From positions 4,221,501 through 4,285,500 of the forward strand of contig CP047152.1 of assembly GCA_041879295.1 (NCBI GenBank): DNA of 64,000 bases. Reading direction: 5' to 3'. A model generated the notes under the pieces. The model was not told the origin of the DNA. It saw nothing but the letters and a program-made list of their open reading frames with translations, and ran no database searches. Each line of letters begins with the position of its first letter. Position 1 is the first letter of the stretch. Source of the stretch: Pseudomonas putida (lineage in GTDB: Bacteria > Pseudomonadota > Gammaproteobacteria > Pseudomonadales > Pseudomonadaceae). This document shows, one piece after another, positions 1 through 7,739 of the stretch. Made by a program: the position numbers and the translations under genes.

Positions 1-49
1 AGGGGCAACGCACAGGTAACCTGCTGGCCTTGATGGTCGGAGATTGCCT

Positions 50-850
50 ATGCGCCACTGCCTTGCCTTCCTAGCGTTGCTCCTGAGCCTGCCATTGTCG
101 GCGGCGCAACTGCACCTTGAACTGGGGGCTACACCGCGCCAGTGGAGCAGCGCCGAACTGCTTGGCCATCCTGAGGCCCAGGATATCAGCATCGAACAGG
201 ACGTTTCCTACAAACGCCCCATGCGCTATCGGGCGGTGCCGCTGGCCACGCTGCTGGAAGGTGTGAGCGCGAGCGATCACCTGCAGGCCGTGGCGCTGGA
301 TGGCTTTGCCGCCGAAATGCCCGCCGCGGCATTGCTGCAGCCAGGGCCGGCAAGGGCCTGGTTGGCCGTGGAAGACCCAGGCAAACCGTGGCCGCCACTG
401 GCTAAAGGCAAGCCAAGTGCCGGGCCGTTCTACCTGGTGTGGACTGCACCGCAGGCCAGCGGCATCCGCCCTGAACAGTGGCCCTTCCAGATCGCCACCC
501 TTCGCAAGCTGGCCCCGGTGCACCAGCGGTTTCCCGCACTGCTGCCCGACCCGAAGCTGCCGGCCGACAGCCCGGTGCGCCAGGGCTTTGCCCTGTTCCA
601 GCAGAACTGCCTGGTGTGCCACCGGTTGAACGGTGCGGGAGATGGGCAGGTGGGGCCGGACTTGAATGTGCCGCATAACCCGACCGAGTATTTTCAGCCG
701 GTTTATTTGCGCAAGTTGATACGGGACCCGCAGAGCCTGCGGCAGTGGCCGCAGGCGAAGATGCCGGGGTTTGCCGAAAGTGTGTTGAATGAGCAGGAAC
801 TGGATGCGCTGCTGGCCTATTTGGGGCACATGGCAACGCGTAAGCCTTGA
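50..850 (+). CDS. exported c-type cytochrome domain protein
   Basis: A 266-residue protein with a hydrophobic N-terminal signal peptide (residues 1-20, ending near Ala-Ala-Gln), so it should act in the periplasm. The C-terminal third is a class I cytochrome c domain: the haem-attachment motif CLVCH lies near residue 191, and a Met in KMPGF downstream could be the distal ligand. The middle region (about residues 20-160) resembles a molybdopterin-oxidoreductase-like beta domain, but I see no clear cofactor residue in it. I chose the ATG at 50; a TTG at 44 is in frame. The gene ends against a perfect palindrome shared with the convergent RraB-like gene. The redox partner is unknown. Confidence 0.85.
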   Translation: MRHCLAFLALLLSLPLSAAQLHLELGATPRQWSSAELLGHPEAQDISIEQDVSYKRPMRYRAVPLATLLEGVSASDHLQAVALDGFAAEMPAAALLQPGPARAWLAVEDPGKPWPPLAKGKPSAGPFYLVWTAPQASGIRPEQWPFQIATLRKLAPVHQRFPALLPDPKLPADSPVRQGFALFQQNCLVCHRLNGAGDGQVGPDLNVPHNPTEYFQPVYLRKLIRDPQSLRQWPQAKMPGFAESVLNEQELDALLAYLGHMATRKP

Positions 851-851
851 C

Positions 852-883
852 GGCCTCTTCGCGGGTAAACCCGCGAAGAGGCC
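852..883. repeat. perfect REP-type palindrome between convergent genes
   Basis: Two 15 bp arms (GGCCTCTTCGCGGGT and its complement) around a 2 nt centre. This is a single Pseudomonas REP core folded on itself. It sits between the ends of two convergent genes, where it could stabilise or terminate both transcripts. No T-run follows. Confidence 0.8.
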
Positions 884-895
884 TACACAAAACTG

Positions 896-1228
896 TCAGG
901 CCGTGAGCCGTTCGTGCTTGACGCCCCACCCTTCCACCTCACCCCCATACGGTGTCACCAACTGCTCGAAGGCCTCTTCAAAGTCGCCAATCCCCCCATG
1001 GGTGGCGTACATGACCTTGCTCAGTTCCAGGTGCCAGGCACCGTCGCCCAGCTCCTTCACCTGGGCATTGAGCGATTCCCCGCGAAACTGCCCGGCGGCA
1101 CGACGGGCCCCTGCTTCGTCCGGGAATACGGCATAGAACTCGATGGGGTGGATCTGGGTGAAGTCGAAACCGCCTGCTTTCATCTGGCGCAGGACGTTGC
1201 TGCTGATATCGTCGTTCTGGCTGCTCAT
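896..1228 (-). CDS. RraB-family protein (regulator of RNase E activity B)
   Basis: A 110-residue soluble protein with no signal peptide or membrane segment. The layout, an N-terminal 'IHPIEFYAVFPDEAGA' block and an acidic C-terminus 'FEEAFEQLVTPYGGEVEGWG', matches the RraB fold (ferredoxin-like), which in E. coli binds and modulates RNase E. E. coli RraB is longer (about 138 residues) with an acidic tail, so this is the short form common in pseudomonads. The ATG at 1228 was chosen because GGAGGA precedes it; the frame stays open upstream to 1396 without a ribosome site. The function is inferred from the family only. Confidence 0.75.
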   Translation of the reverse strand: MSSQNDDISSNVLRQMKAGGFDFTQIHPIEFYAVFPDEAGARRAAGQFRGESLNAQVKELGDGAWHLELSKVMYATHGGIGDFEEAFEQLVTPYGGEVEGWGVKHERLTA

Positions 1229-1405
1229 GAATCGTCCTCCTGAATAAAGCAATGGATAGACTTTCCGTGCACTACGCACCTGCCGGCATTGGCCGGGCAG
1301 TTCGAGCTGATGCAAGACGCGAATTATTGAGGCGGCGCCAACCCGCAGAACAGGCAGGCCCTCCACCAGCGTAGCGCCTGCCAAGGCAGCACGCAAACGT
1401 GTGGT

Positions 1406-1642
1406 TCAGGGTGCTTCGTGAATGCTGGTGATGGTCACACCACTGTGCTCTTTGAGCCAGCGAGCAGTCGGGGAGATGATACGGTCCTGGAAGTCGTTGA
1501 GGTCCAGCTCGTCCATCACCGGAAACAAGTGTGAGCGAATGGCCCGCGCAGCGTCTTCCTCGCTGGGGCAATGCTCGGCATGCAACAGCAATGCGGACGG
1601 TTCGCCCTTCTGGTCGGCAAAGATGACTTCCCACTCTTTCAT
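1406..1642 (-). CDS. conserved hypothetical protein, 78 aa
   Basis: A small soluble protein starting MKEWEVIFADQKGE, preceded by a GAGAGG-type ribosome site. It has a beta-strand start, a helical centre (EEDAARAIRSHLFP) and no signal peptide, membrane segment or metal motif. I do not recognise a characterised family. It lies between the RraB-like gene and the LTA-synthase-like gene on the same strand, with about 175 nt on each side, so it may be transcribed alone. Confidence 0.7.
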   Translation of the reverse strand: MKEWEVIFADQKGEPSALLLHAEHCPSEEDAARAIRSHLFPVMDELDLNDFQDRIISPTARWLKEHSGVTITSIHEAP

Positions 1643-1736
1643 TGAACGGACCCTCTCAGTCAACGAACACCAGGTGTGTGATGCCTGAATAACTGACCTT
1701 GGGGCGGGGAGAATGTTCAGTCCGGGAAAGTTGTGC

Positions 1737-1842
1737 GGGGCCCCTTCACGGGCTTGCCCACTCCCACAGGGCCAGCACAAGGTTCGAACCCTGAGCAATG
1801 CCTGTGAGAGCGGGCAAGCCTGCGAATGGGCCGCAACGCGGC
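1737..1842. repeat. REP pair (two inverted REP cores)
   Basis: Two oppositely oriented, somewhat diverged copies of the REP core (CGGGCTTGCCC... and ...GGGCAAGCCTGCG) lie between the 78-aa gene and the end of the LTA-synthase-like gene. The pair can form a cruciform or hairpin in the transcript. Confidence 0.6.
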
Positions 1843-1848
1843 CCCGGT

Positions 1849-3906
1849 TTACTTCTGCGTGCTGTGCACTGCGCCAGCGGTGTTATCCAGCAGGCTCTTG
1901 GTCGCAGTCTGGATATACGCTTCCAGCCTCTTGAGCATTTCCGGCTGGTCCGGGCTTTCGATCAGCTCGGCCTTGAACTCGCTGCCCAGCTGGTAGCGGT
2001 ACATCCGCGGGCTCATGTCCTTGGACTCGATCAGGATACGGTCACCCTGCACCAGCCCGACGATCTGCTCGCTGCCCGACGGCTTGATCATGCCCACGCC
2101 CTGGTCACCCTCAGGCAGGTTGAGCAGGTCGCGCCCCCAGCACTGATGGCGCGTCTTGCCGCCCAGGCGCCCCATGATGGTCGGCACGATGTCAACCTGG
2201 GTACCCACGGTGTGGTTCACCGCCCCGAACTTCTCCTGAATGCCCGGCGCAATCAGCAGCAACGGCACGTTGAAACGGCCCAGGTCCAGCTCGGTAACCT
2301 GCTGGTGGTTGCCAAAGCCATGGTCACCGACGATGACGAACAGGGTGTCCTTGAAGTAAGGCTCTTTACGCGCCTTTTCGAAGAACTGGCCCAGCGCCCA
2401 GTCCGAGTAACGCATGGCGGTCAGGTGCTCGTCCAGACGGCCCTGGCCGGTAACCTTCTCTACCGGCAAGTCCTTCGGCAGCGCATATGGCGTGTGGTTG
2501 GACAGCGTCTGCAGCAGCGCGTAGATCGGCTTCTTGCCATCATGCTTGGCCAGCTCTTCGTTGCCGCGGTCGAACATGTCCTGGTCGGACACACCCCAGG
2601 TCGGGTCGGAGAACACCGGGTTGACGAAGTCATTACGGCCGATGAAGGTGGTCATCCCCTGGTTGCCAAAGAACCCGGACTGGTTATCCCAGGCAAAGTC
2701 GCCGTTGTAGACATACACGTCGTCGTAGTCACGGGCGCCGAGCAGGGCTGGCAGGCCCGACAGCTTATGGCCGCCTTCCGGGGTCTGCATCAGGTATTCG
2801 AAACCTGGCAGGTTGGGGAAGCAGGCCATGGTGGCGAACATGCCCTGGTGGGTATGGGTGCCGTTGGAGAAGAAGCGGTCGAACAGCAGGCCTTCTTTGG
2901 CCAGCTTGTCGAAGTACGGGGTGATGTTGTTGGGGCTGCCCAGCGCACCTACCGAGTGGCCGGCGAAGCTTTCCATCAGGATCACCACCACGTTCTTGAT
3001 CGGCAGGGTCCGGTCAGCCGGCGGCACAAAGTCGCGACGGATAGCGGCTTCGTCGGCGTCGACCAGTGTGTCGTTGGCCGTCAGCAGTTGCTCACGCACA
3101 CTTTGCGTGGCCACGTCCTGCTCCAGCACCGGCTTCCAGATGTTGGCACGGTCCTCGCTGAAGCGGCTCTTGGCGGCGTCGATCAGGGTCAGGGTACCGT
3201 TCAGGCCCAGCTGGTTGACGAAGTTGGAGTCAGTGGTAAAGGCATCACCCCAGCGCATCGGCGGGCCCTGGCGCAGGGTGCCACGGGCAGCGACCACGGC
3301 CACCAGCAAGATCACCATGAATACCGCCAGGCGCTTGTACCACGGGGCAACGCGGTACAGGCCTTCGGCTCGGGTAGCGCGATCGATACCTTTGAACAGC
3401 AGGCTCAGCAGCCAGGTACCGAGGGCCCAGGCCAGCAGGTAGCGCACCACCGGGAAACCGTACCAGAGCATGCTCATGACGGTTTTAGGGTCTTCCTGGA
3501 TGTACTGGAACACCAGGCCATTGAGGCGCTGGTGGAACTCGCGGTAAAAGTCCATTTCCATCAGGCCGAGGAACATCACCACGCTCGAAGCGAGGGTCAG
3601 CCAGAAACGGAACACACCACGCCGGGCCATGGCCCAAGGGCTGAGCATGGCCAGCAGCAGTGGGATGCTGATGTACACCACCACCCGCAGGTCGAAGCGC
3701 AAGCCGTTGAGGAAGCCTTCGGCGACAGTCGCATAAGGGGTATCGCCGACCATGTCGTTGTTGTAGGCCAGCAGCGCCAGGCGCACGAGGCTGAGCATCA
3801 GCATGATCACCAGGCCGCTGAGCAGCGTATAGGCCAGGTGGGATTTCAGGGTCGGCGAAAACGACGTTCGCGCGCCCTGTTGCTTCAAGGCGTCCGTGTT
3901 AGCCAT
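1849..3906 (-). CDS. LTA synthase family protein (membrane phosphoglycerol-transferase-like sulfatase fold)
   Basis: 685 residues. The N-terminal ~230 residues carry about five membrane segments (for example LAYTLLSGLVIMLMLSLV). The rest is an extracytoplasmic alkaline-phosphatase/sulfatase domain. Visible active-site features are ILMESFAGHS (metal Glu), the Thr-containing NGTHTHQGMFATM loop that carries the likely nucleophile, and IVGDHGFG (metal Asp-His). In Gram-negative bacteria these enzymes are thought to transfer phosphoglycerol or phosphoethanolamine-type groups to envelope glycans, so the substrate here is unknown. The start MANTDALKQ at 3906 is supported by an AAGGTCC-type site. It stands alone on the minus strand. 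Confidence 0.85.
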   Translation of the reverse strand: MANTDALKQQGARTSFSPTLKSHLAYTLLSGLVIMLMLSLVRLALLAYNNDMVGDTPYATVAEGFLNGLRFDLRVVVYISIPLLLAMLSPWAMARRGVFRFWLTLASSVVMFLGLMEMDFYREFHQRLNGLVFQYIQEDPKTVMSMLWYGFPVVRYLLAWALGTWLLSLLFKGIDRATRAEGLYRVAPWYKRLAVFMVILLVAVVAARGTLRQGPPMRWGDAFTTDSNFVNQLGLNGTLTLIDAAKSRFSEDRANIWKPVLEQDVATQSVREQLLTANDTLVDADEAAIRRDFVPPADRTLPIKNVVVILMESFAGHSVGALGSPNNITPYFDKLAKEGLLFDRFFSNGTHTHQGMFATMACFPNLPGFEYLMQTPEGGHKLSGLPALLGARDYDDVYVYNGDFAWDNQSGFFGNQGMTTFIGRNDFVNPVFSDPTWGVSDQDMFDRGNEELAKHDGKKPIYALLQTLSNHTPYALPKDLPVEKVTGQGRLDEHLTAMRYSDWALGQFFEKARKEPYFKDTLFVIVGDHGFGNHQQVTELDLGRFNVPLLLIAPGIQEKFGAVNHTVGTQVDIVPTIMGRLGGKTRHQCWGRDLLNLPEGDQGVGMIKPSGSEQIVGLVQGDRILIESKDMSPRMYRYQLGSEFKAELIESPDQPEMLKRLEAYIQTATKSLLDNTAGAVHSTQK

Positions 3907-4045
3907 GAATGGGAAGGTCCTAGGATTGCGGTTTGCGAAGAGGCGATGGCGCTAGACCAACGCAGCATTATGCGGGTGCGGATTCTGTTTAAACCCATGT
4001 GAAAATTTTGTCACGGCCCTATTTCTGGCTATGTCAGTAACGCGC

Positions 4046-4237
4046 CTAGAGCCGCACATTCCCCCGCGGCCCGGCAATCGCCCAGATCACCAGCCCCACC
4101 ACCGGCAGCAGTGCGATCAACAAGATCCACAACACCTTGATGCCCACCTCGCTGCCACTCTTGATCACGTTGAGAATGGCCCAGATATCCAGTGCCAGAA
4201 TGATCAGCCCGACCAGGCTGTTGAAGGTAGATCCCAT
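4046..4237 (-). CDS. PLDc_N-domain small membrane protein
   Basis: 63 residues starting MGSTFNSLVGLIILALDIW. Two hydrophobic helices are joined by 'NVIKSGSEVGIKVLWIL' and followed by 'LPVVGLVIWAIAGPRGN'. This pattern (two helices, then a GPR/RG tail) is typical of the phospholipase-D-nuclease N-terminal domain found alone in many bacteria as a small inner-membrane protein of unknown role. The start at 4237 is preferred over the one at 4273 because it gives the normal family length. Confidence 0.75.
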   Translation of the reverse strand: MGSTFNSLVGLIILALDIWAILNVIKSGSEVGIKVLWILLIALLPVVGLVIWAIAGPRGNVRL

Positions 4238-4362
4238 GTCTGAATTCCTGTCAGAGGCTTTGCTGCACAGCATAGTCAGCTATCGCGCCAATAGAAGGGA
4301 ATCCTTGGCGGAAGTCGCGGGTCCCTCGTTAGACTGACTGCATTCATTGATTCGAGGTTCGC

Positions 4363-5301
4363 ATGCCCCCTGCCCACAGCCAAAGCGCCGCCCCATCCTC
4401 ACTGCTGCAGGCCTGGCGCCAGCAGGTCACCGATACCCCCTGGCTCAGCGCCGGCCTGGGGCTGAGCCTGCTGGCGGTGTGCGTGCTGCTGGCCGCCAGT
4501 TTCTGGAACGCGGTGAACGGCGACCATGCCGACAACCTGCACCTTGCCATGCTGGGCGGGTTGTCCGGCTTTGGCGCCACTGCGCTGGGCGCGGTGCTGG
4601 CAGTGGTGCTGCGCGATGTCAACGCGCGCACCCAGGACGTGATGCTGGGCTTTGCGGCCGGCATGATGCTGGCCGCCAGCTCGTTTTCGCTGATTCTGCC
4701 GGGCCTGGAGGCTGCCCGCGAGATCACGGGCAACGGCCCGGCCGCCGCGTTTACCGTGGTGCTGGGCATGGGCCTGGGTGTGCTGCTGATGCTGGGCCTG
4801 GACCGCTTCACCCCGCATGAACACGAAAGCACCGGCCCGTGCGGGCCCGAAGCCGAGCGCATCAGCCGGGTGTGGTTGTTCGTGCTGGCGATAACCCTGC
4901 ACAACCTGCCTGAAGGCATGGCGATTGGCGTGAGCTTTGCCAATGGCGACATGAACATCGGCCTGCCGCTGACCAGTGCCATCGCCATTCAGGACATCCC
5001 CGAAGGGCTGGCCGTGGCGCTGGCCTTGCGCGCCACGGGGCTTTCGAACCTGAAGGCGGCGTTGGTGGCGATTGGGTCGGGCCTGATGGAGCCGCTAGGG
5101 GCGGTGATCGGGCTGGGGATTTCTACCGGCTTTGCCCTCGCCTACCCGATCAGCATGGGGCTGGCGGCAGGGGCGATGATCTTTGTGGTCAGCCACGAGG
5201 TGATCCCCGAAACCCACCGCAATGGGCACCAGACAGCGGCGACCCTGGGGTTGATGGGCGGGTTTGCGGTGATGATGTTTCTCGACACTGCGCTGGGCTG
5301 A
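4363..5301 (+). CDS. ZIP-family divalent metal transporter
   Basis: 312 residues with about eight membrane segments. The two signature ZIP helices are present: HNLPEGMAIGVSFANGD (near residue 183) and QDIPEGLAVALALR (near 210), which carry the His/Asn/Glu residues that form the binuclear metal site. In the second helix the usual leading His is Gln, as in GufA/ZupT-like bacterial members. It should import Zn2+ or related cations across the inner membrane. The cytoplasmic loop before the first signature contains 'HEHES', a likely metal-binding stretch. Convergent with the next gene across a REP pair. Confidence 0.88.
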   Translation: MPPAHSQSAAPSSLLQAWRQQVTDTPWLSAGLGLSLLAVCVLLAASFWNAVNGDHADNLHLAMLGGLSGFGATALGAVLAVVLRDVNARTQDVMLGFAAGMMLAASSFSLILPGLEAAREITGNGPAAAFTVVLGMGLGVLLMLGLDRFTPHEHESTGPCGPEAERISRVWLFVLAITLHNLPEGMAIGVSFANGDMNIGLPLTSAIAIQDIPEGLAVALALRATGLSNLKAALVAIGSGLMEPLGAVIGLGISTGFALAYPISMGLAAGAMIFVVSHEVIPETHRNGHQTAATLGLMGGFAVMMFLDTALG

Positions 5302-5318
5302 AGATTGATGTTTCGTGA

Positions 5319-5411
5319 GCCGGCCTCTTCGCGGGCTCGCCCGCTCCCACAGGGTTATCACAGGGCCTGATGCGGTGGAGTACCTGTGGGAGCGGGCATG
5401 CCCGCGAACAA
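5319..5411. repeat. REP pair between convergent genes
   Basis: Two inverted REP cores (CTTCGCGGGCTCGCCCGCTCC and GGAGCGGGCATGCCCGCG) are separated by about 40 nt. They lie between the ends of the ZIP transporter gene and the convergent 176-aa gene. Confidence 0.85.
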
Positions 5412-5424
5412 GCAATTACTGGTA

Positions 5425-5955
5425 TCAGATGTGGACGGCGACTTTCAAAGCCTCCAGCGCCGGCTCAACCTTGATGCCCAGCTCTGCGCCCAGCTCCATC
5501 ACCCGCGCCAGGTCCTGCTGCCCCACCATGACCATCTGCAGTTCGTCATCCAGCAACTGGCTGAAGTTGAGCAGCACATAACCACCCGCCTCCTTGTTCA
5601 GCGCGCCCATCTGCACCTGAATGCGGTTGAGCGCAGTCAGTGGTTCGGTACGGACCAACTGCTTGGGCTTGAGGGTAAACGGCACGCTGTTGTCGAACGA
5701 GTCGCTGATCTGCTGGAACAGGTCTTGGTAGCTGTCGGCCTGGAACACCACGGTATCCGGCAGGCTGCCGAGCACCACCCATTCGCCCAAGGGAATCGGG
5801 AAAGTGTCGTCGTAGTTGATGTCGGGGTTGGCGGCCAGGAAGGCGACAGGGTCGGCGTAGGCCTGGGCGGCCTCGTCGGCAATACGCTCGATGTCTGCCT
5901 CACGCATGCAGCCGGCGCCAATGAGGCTGATGAATTCGAGCAACTGAGTTTTCAT
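5425..5955 (-). CDS. conserved hypothetical protein, 176 aa
   Basis: A soluble protein starting MKTQLLEFISLIGAGC. It lacks a convincing signal peptide, although the N-terminus is mildly hydrophobic. The sequence is acidic and balanced, with 'FPIPLGEWVVLGSLPDTVVF' in the middle and a C-terminal alpha/beta part ending 'LEALKVAVHI'. No catalytic motif is visible and I cannot name the family. It stands alone, downstream of the ankyrin gene on the same strand with a 60 nt gap. Confidence 0.75.
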   Translation of the reverse strand: MKTQLLEFISLIGAGCMREADIERIADEAAQAYADPVAFLAANPDINYDDTFPIPLGEWVVLGSLPDTVVFQADSYQDLFQQISDSFDNSVPFTLKPKQLVRTEPLTALNRIQVQMGALNKEAGGYVLLNFSQLLDDELQMVMVGQQDLARVMELGAELGIKVEPALEALKVAVHI

Positions 5956-6015
5956 GAATGGGGGCCTGCGACGGGTGAAAAGTCGCCAAGGATAGCCGCA
6001 AATGCCCCCTGGCGG

Positions 6016-6540
6016 TTAGCCGGCCAGCGTTTGCAGGCGCGCGGCGGTGTCTGCTGCACCCATGGTTTGCGCCGCCATCAGGGCGGTGATGCCGCGGGCA
6101 TCCTGGTGCGCCGGGTTGGCCCCTTGTGCCAGCAGGTAGTCGAGGATTTCGCTGCGATTGAACATGGCCGCCAACATCAGCGCGGTGCGACCGTCCTGCG
6201 CGGCGGCATCCACCGGCACGCCATGCTCCACCAACAGGCGAATCATCGCCAGGTCCCCTTTGAATGCGGCACCGGCAATCGGCAACTGGCCATTGTCGTT
6301 GGCAATCAGCGGGTCGGCACCTTGCGCCAGCAGCACGCGCACCGCCTCGTGGTGGCCGTGGTAGCTGGCCAGCATCAGCAAGGTATCGCCCTTGTGGTTA
6401 CGCAGGTTGGCCGGCAGGCCGCTGGCAAGCAGGCGCCCGAGCATGTCGGCATCGCCCTGGCGGGCACGCTCGAACACCTGCTCGGCGAACGCGGCGGTTT
6501 CGTCATCGGTCATGGTAGCGGGTGCGGTCTGGCTGGGCAT
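6016..6540 (-). CDS. ankyrin-repeat protein
   Basis: 174 residues starting MPSQTAPATMTDDE; the ATG at 6540 is preceded by AGGAGG. Four ankyrin repeats follow a short helical lead, with typical cores such as GDTLLMLASYHGHHEAVRVLL, DLAMIRLLVEHGVPVD and GRTALMLAAMFNRSEILDYLL. There is no signal peptide, so it probably acts as a cytoplasmic protein-binding module. The frame stays open upstream to 6684 but lacks a ribosome site there. The partner is unknown. Confidence 0.85.
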   Translation of the reverse strand: MPSQTAPATMTDDETAAFAEQVFERARQGDADMLGRLLASGLPANLRNHKGDTLLMLASYHGHHEAVRVLLAQGADPLIANDNGQLPIAGAAFKGDLAMIRLLVEHGVPVDAAAQDGRTALMLAAMFNRSEILDYLLAQGANPAHQDARGITALMAAQTMGAADTAARLQTLAG

Positions 6541-6806
6541 AGGGAACCTCCTGGCATAATTGATGGACCAAGTGTTCGTCAGGCATGCCAGGGCGGTCAA
6601 AGGTTCAGATTCTATCGGGCCGATAGGCACTGGCTGACCCGTGCAAAATGCACTGTGCAAAATGCACGACCATGCAGCTTGCACGATACCGCTTCTGCAA
6701 ATTCTCCGTAACAGCCTGTATTTACTGGATTTTTCGCCAAACAGGATTCTGGCACGGTCACTGCAACCATCAACTCATGTCTGCCACACACCAGCCAGGA
6801 GTTGAT

Positions 6807-7079
6807 ATGGACCTCATCCAGCAAAAGTTCGCCTCGGTATTTTCGGCCTATCAGGTAAATACCCAAGCCCGGCCCGATGGCGGTGTACTGCTTACCCTGC
6901 GCGCAGCGGATGGCAAGGTTACCCGCCGGGTGCTGACCTATGGGCAATTGCACAGTGCCGAACAGCTGTCTTGGGCGATCAGTGCCATCCGTCGTGACCT
7001 GGCTGAAGAGGCCAGTGAGTTGCCGGTCATCTCGATGCTGCAGAGCCAGCAGCGGTTTGCCTTGCCGACCTATCGTTGA
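6807..7079 (+). CDS. DUF3509-family protein
   Basis: 90 residues starting MDLIQQKFASVFSAYQVN, preceded by AGGAG. The block 'RPDGGVLLTLRAADGKVTRRVL' followed by a helical C-terminus agrees with DUF3509, a Pseudomonas-restricted small cytoplasmic family without known function. The upstream 260 nt is fairly AT-rich compared with its surroundings and probably carries the promoter. It ends just before a REP pair. Confidence 0.75.
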   Translation: MDLIQQKFASVFSAYQVNTQARPDGGVLLTLRAADGKVTRRVLTYGQLHSAEQLSWAISAIRRDLAEEASELPVISMLQSQQRFALPTYR

Positions 7080-7097
7080 GATTTGTGTCGCCTGACC

Positions 7098-7196
7098 TGG
7101 CCTCTTCGCGGGTAAACCCGCTCCTACATTGACTGCGCGATGCCTAAGGGCGGCGCCACCGCTGTAGGAGCGGGTTCACCCGCGAAGAGGCCGGCA
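7098..7196. repeat. REP pair between convergent genes
   Basis: Two well-conserved inverted REP cores (CTCTTCGCGGGTAAACCCGC and GCGGGTTCACCCGCGAAGAG) are about 35 nt apart. They lie between the ends of the DUF3509 gene and the cupin gene. Confidence 0.9.
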
Positions 7197-7202
7197 ATGC
7201 CA

Positions 7203-7739
7203 TTACAACTCGTCGATCCCCAGAAACGCCCGCGCCGTTACATCCCCGGTAAACCGCGCCTGCATGCCCTGCTCGCTGCCGTACAAGCGAAACGCCAGGC
7301 AAAACGGTGCATCCCCCAGCTCAACCCAGCGCCGCGTCCCGGCCGGCACCAGCAGCTGGTCACCTTTCTCGCACAGCACCGAATACACCCAGTCGCCCAA
7401 CCGCAGGCCAACCTGCGCCCGCCCGCTGACCACGGCGAACAGCTCGTCGGCCTCATGCACATGTTCATCACGCACATCGACCTGTGCCGGGTCTTCACCG
7501 TCGCGGTTGAGCAACGCGAAGGCCTTGCTGCCATGCGCCGTCATCAACTCATCCAGATACACGCGGCAAGCATCCAGCACCTCGTCCTGGGCCGTGCCCG
7601 GGCGCACCCGCAGGCCAGGTTCGGCGTGGACAAAGCGCACGCCCTGTTCAGCCAAGGTGGCAGCGATATCGTCGTGGTGAGTCAGCACCTTGTTCGGCAG
7701 TTCCGGGCTGGCGGGGTGAAAAACGCTGAGAATGCTCAT
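7203..7739 (-). CDS. acireductone dioxygenase-like cupin (ARD family, ligand residue altered)
   Basis: 178 residues, the usual length of acireductone dioxygenase (MtnD), the methionine-salvage enzyme that cleaves acireductone with O2. The start MSILSVF and the motif DEHVHEADE keep the first three metal ligands (His, His, Glu). The fourth ligand His, normally in 'VPAGTxHW', is Arg here (VPAGTRRWVE). Its ATG overlaps the stop of the MFS gene by one base (TGATG), so the two are probably translated together. Neighbouring mtnB and mtnC are absent, although mtnA occurs at 63 kb. Metal binding or chemistry may have changed; it could also be a cupin of another role. Confidence 0.78.
   Translation of the reverse strand: MSILSVFHPASPELPNKVLTHHDDIAATLAEQGVRFVHAEPGLRVRPGTAQDEVLDACRVYLDELMTAHGSKAFALLNRDGEDPAQVDVRDEHVHEADELFAVVSGRAQVGLRLGDWVYSVLCEKGDQLLVPAGTRRWVELGDAPFCLAFRLYGSEQGMQARFTGDVTARAFLGIDEL

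Noticed and set aside
1798..4002. 734-codon open frame on the plus strand opposite the LTA-synthase-like gene
   Set aside because: Antisense shadow rich in His, Gln and Arg, without domains. The minus-strand protein has clear membrane helices and active-site motifs.
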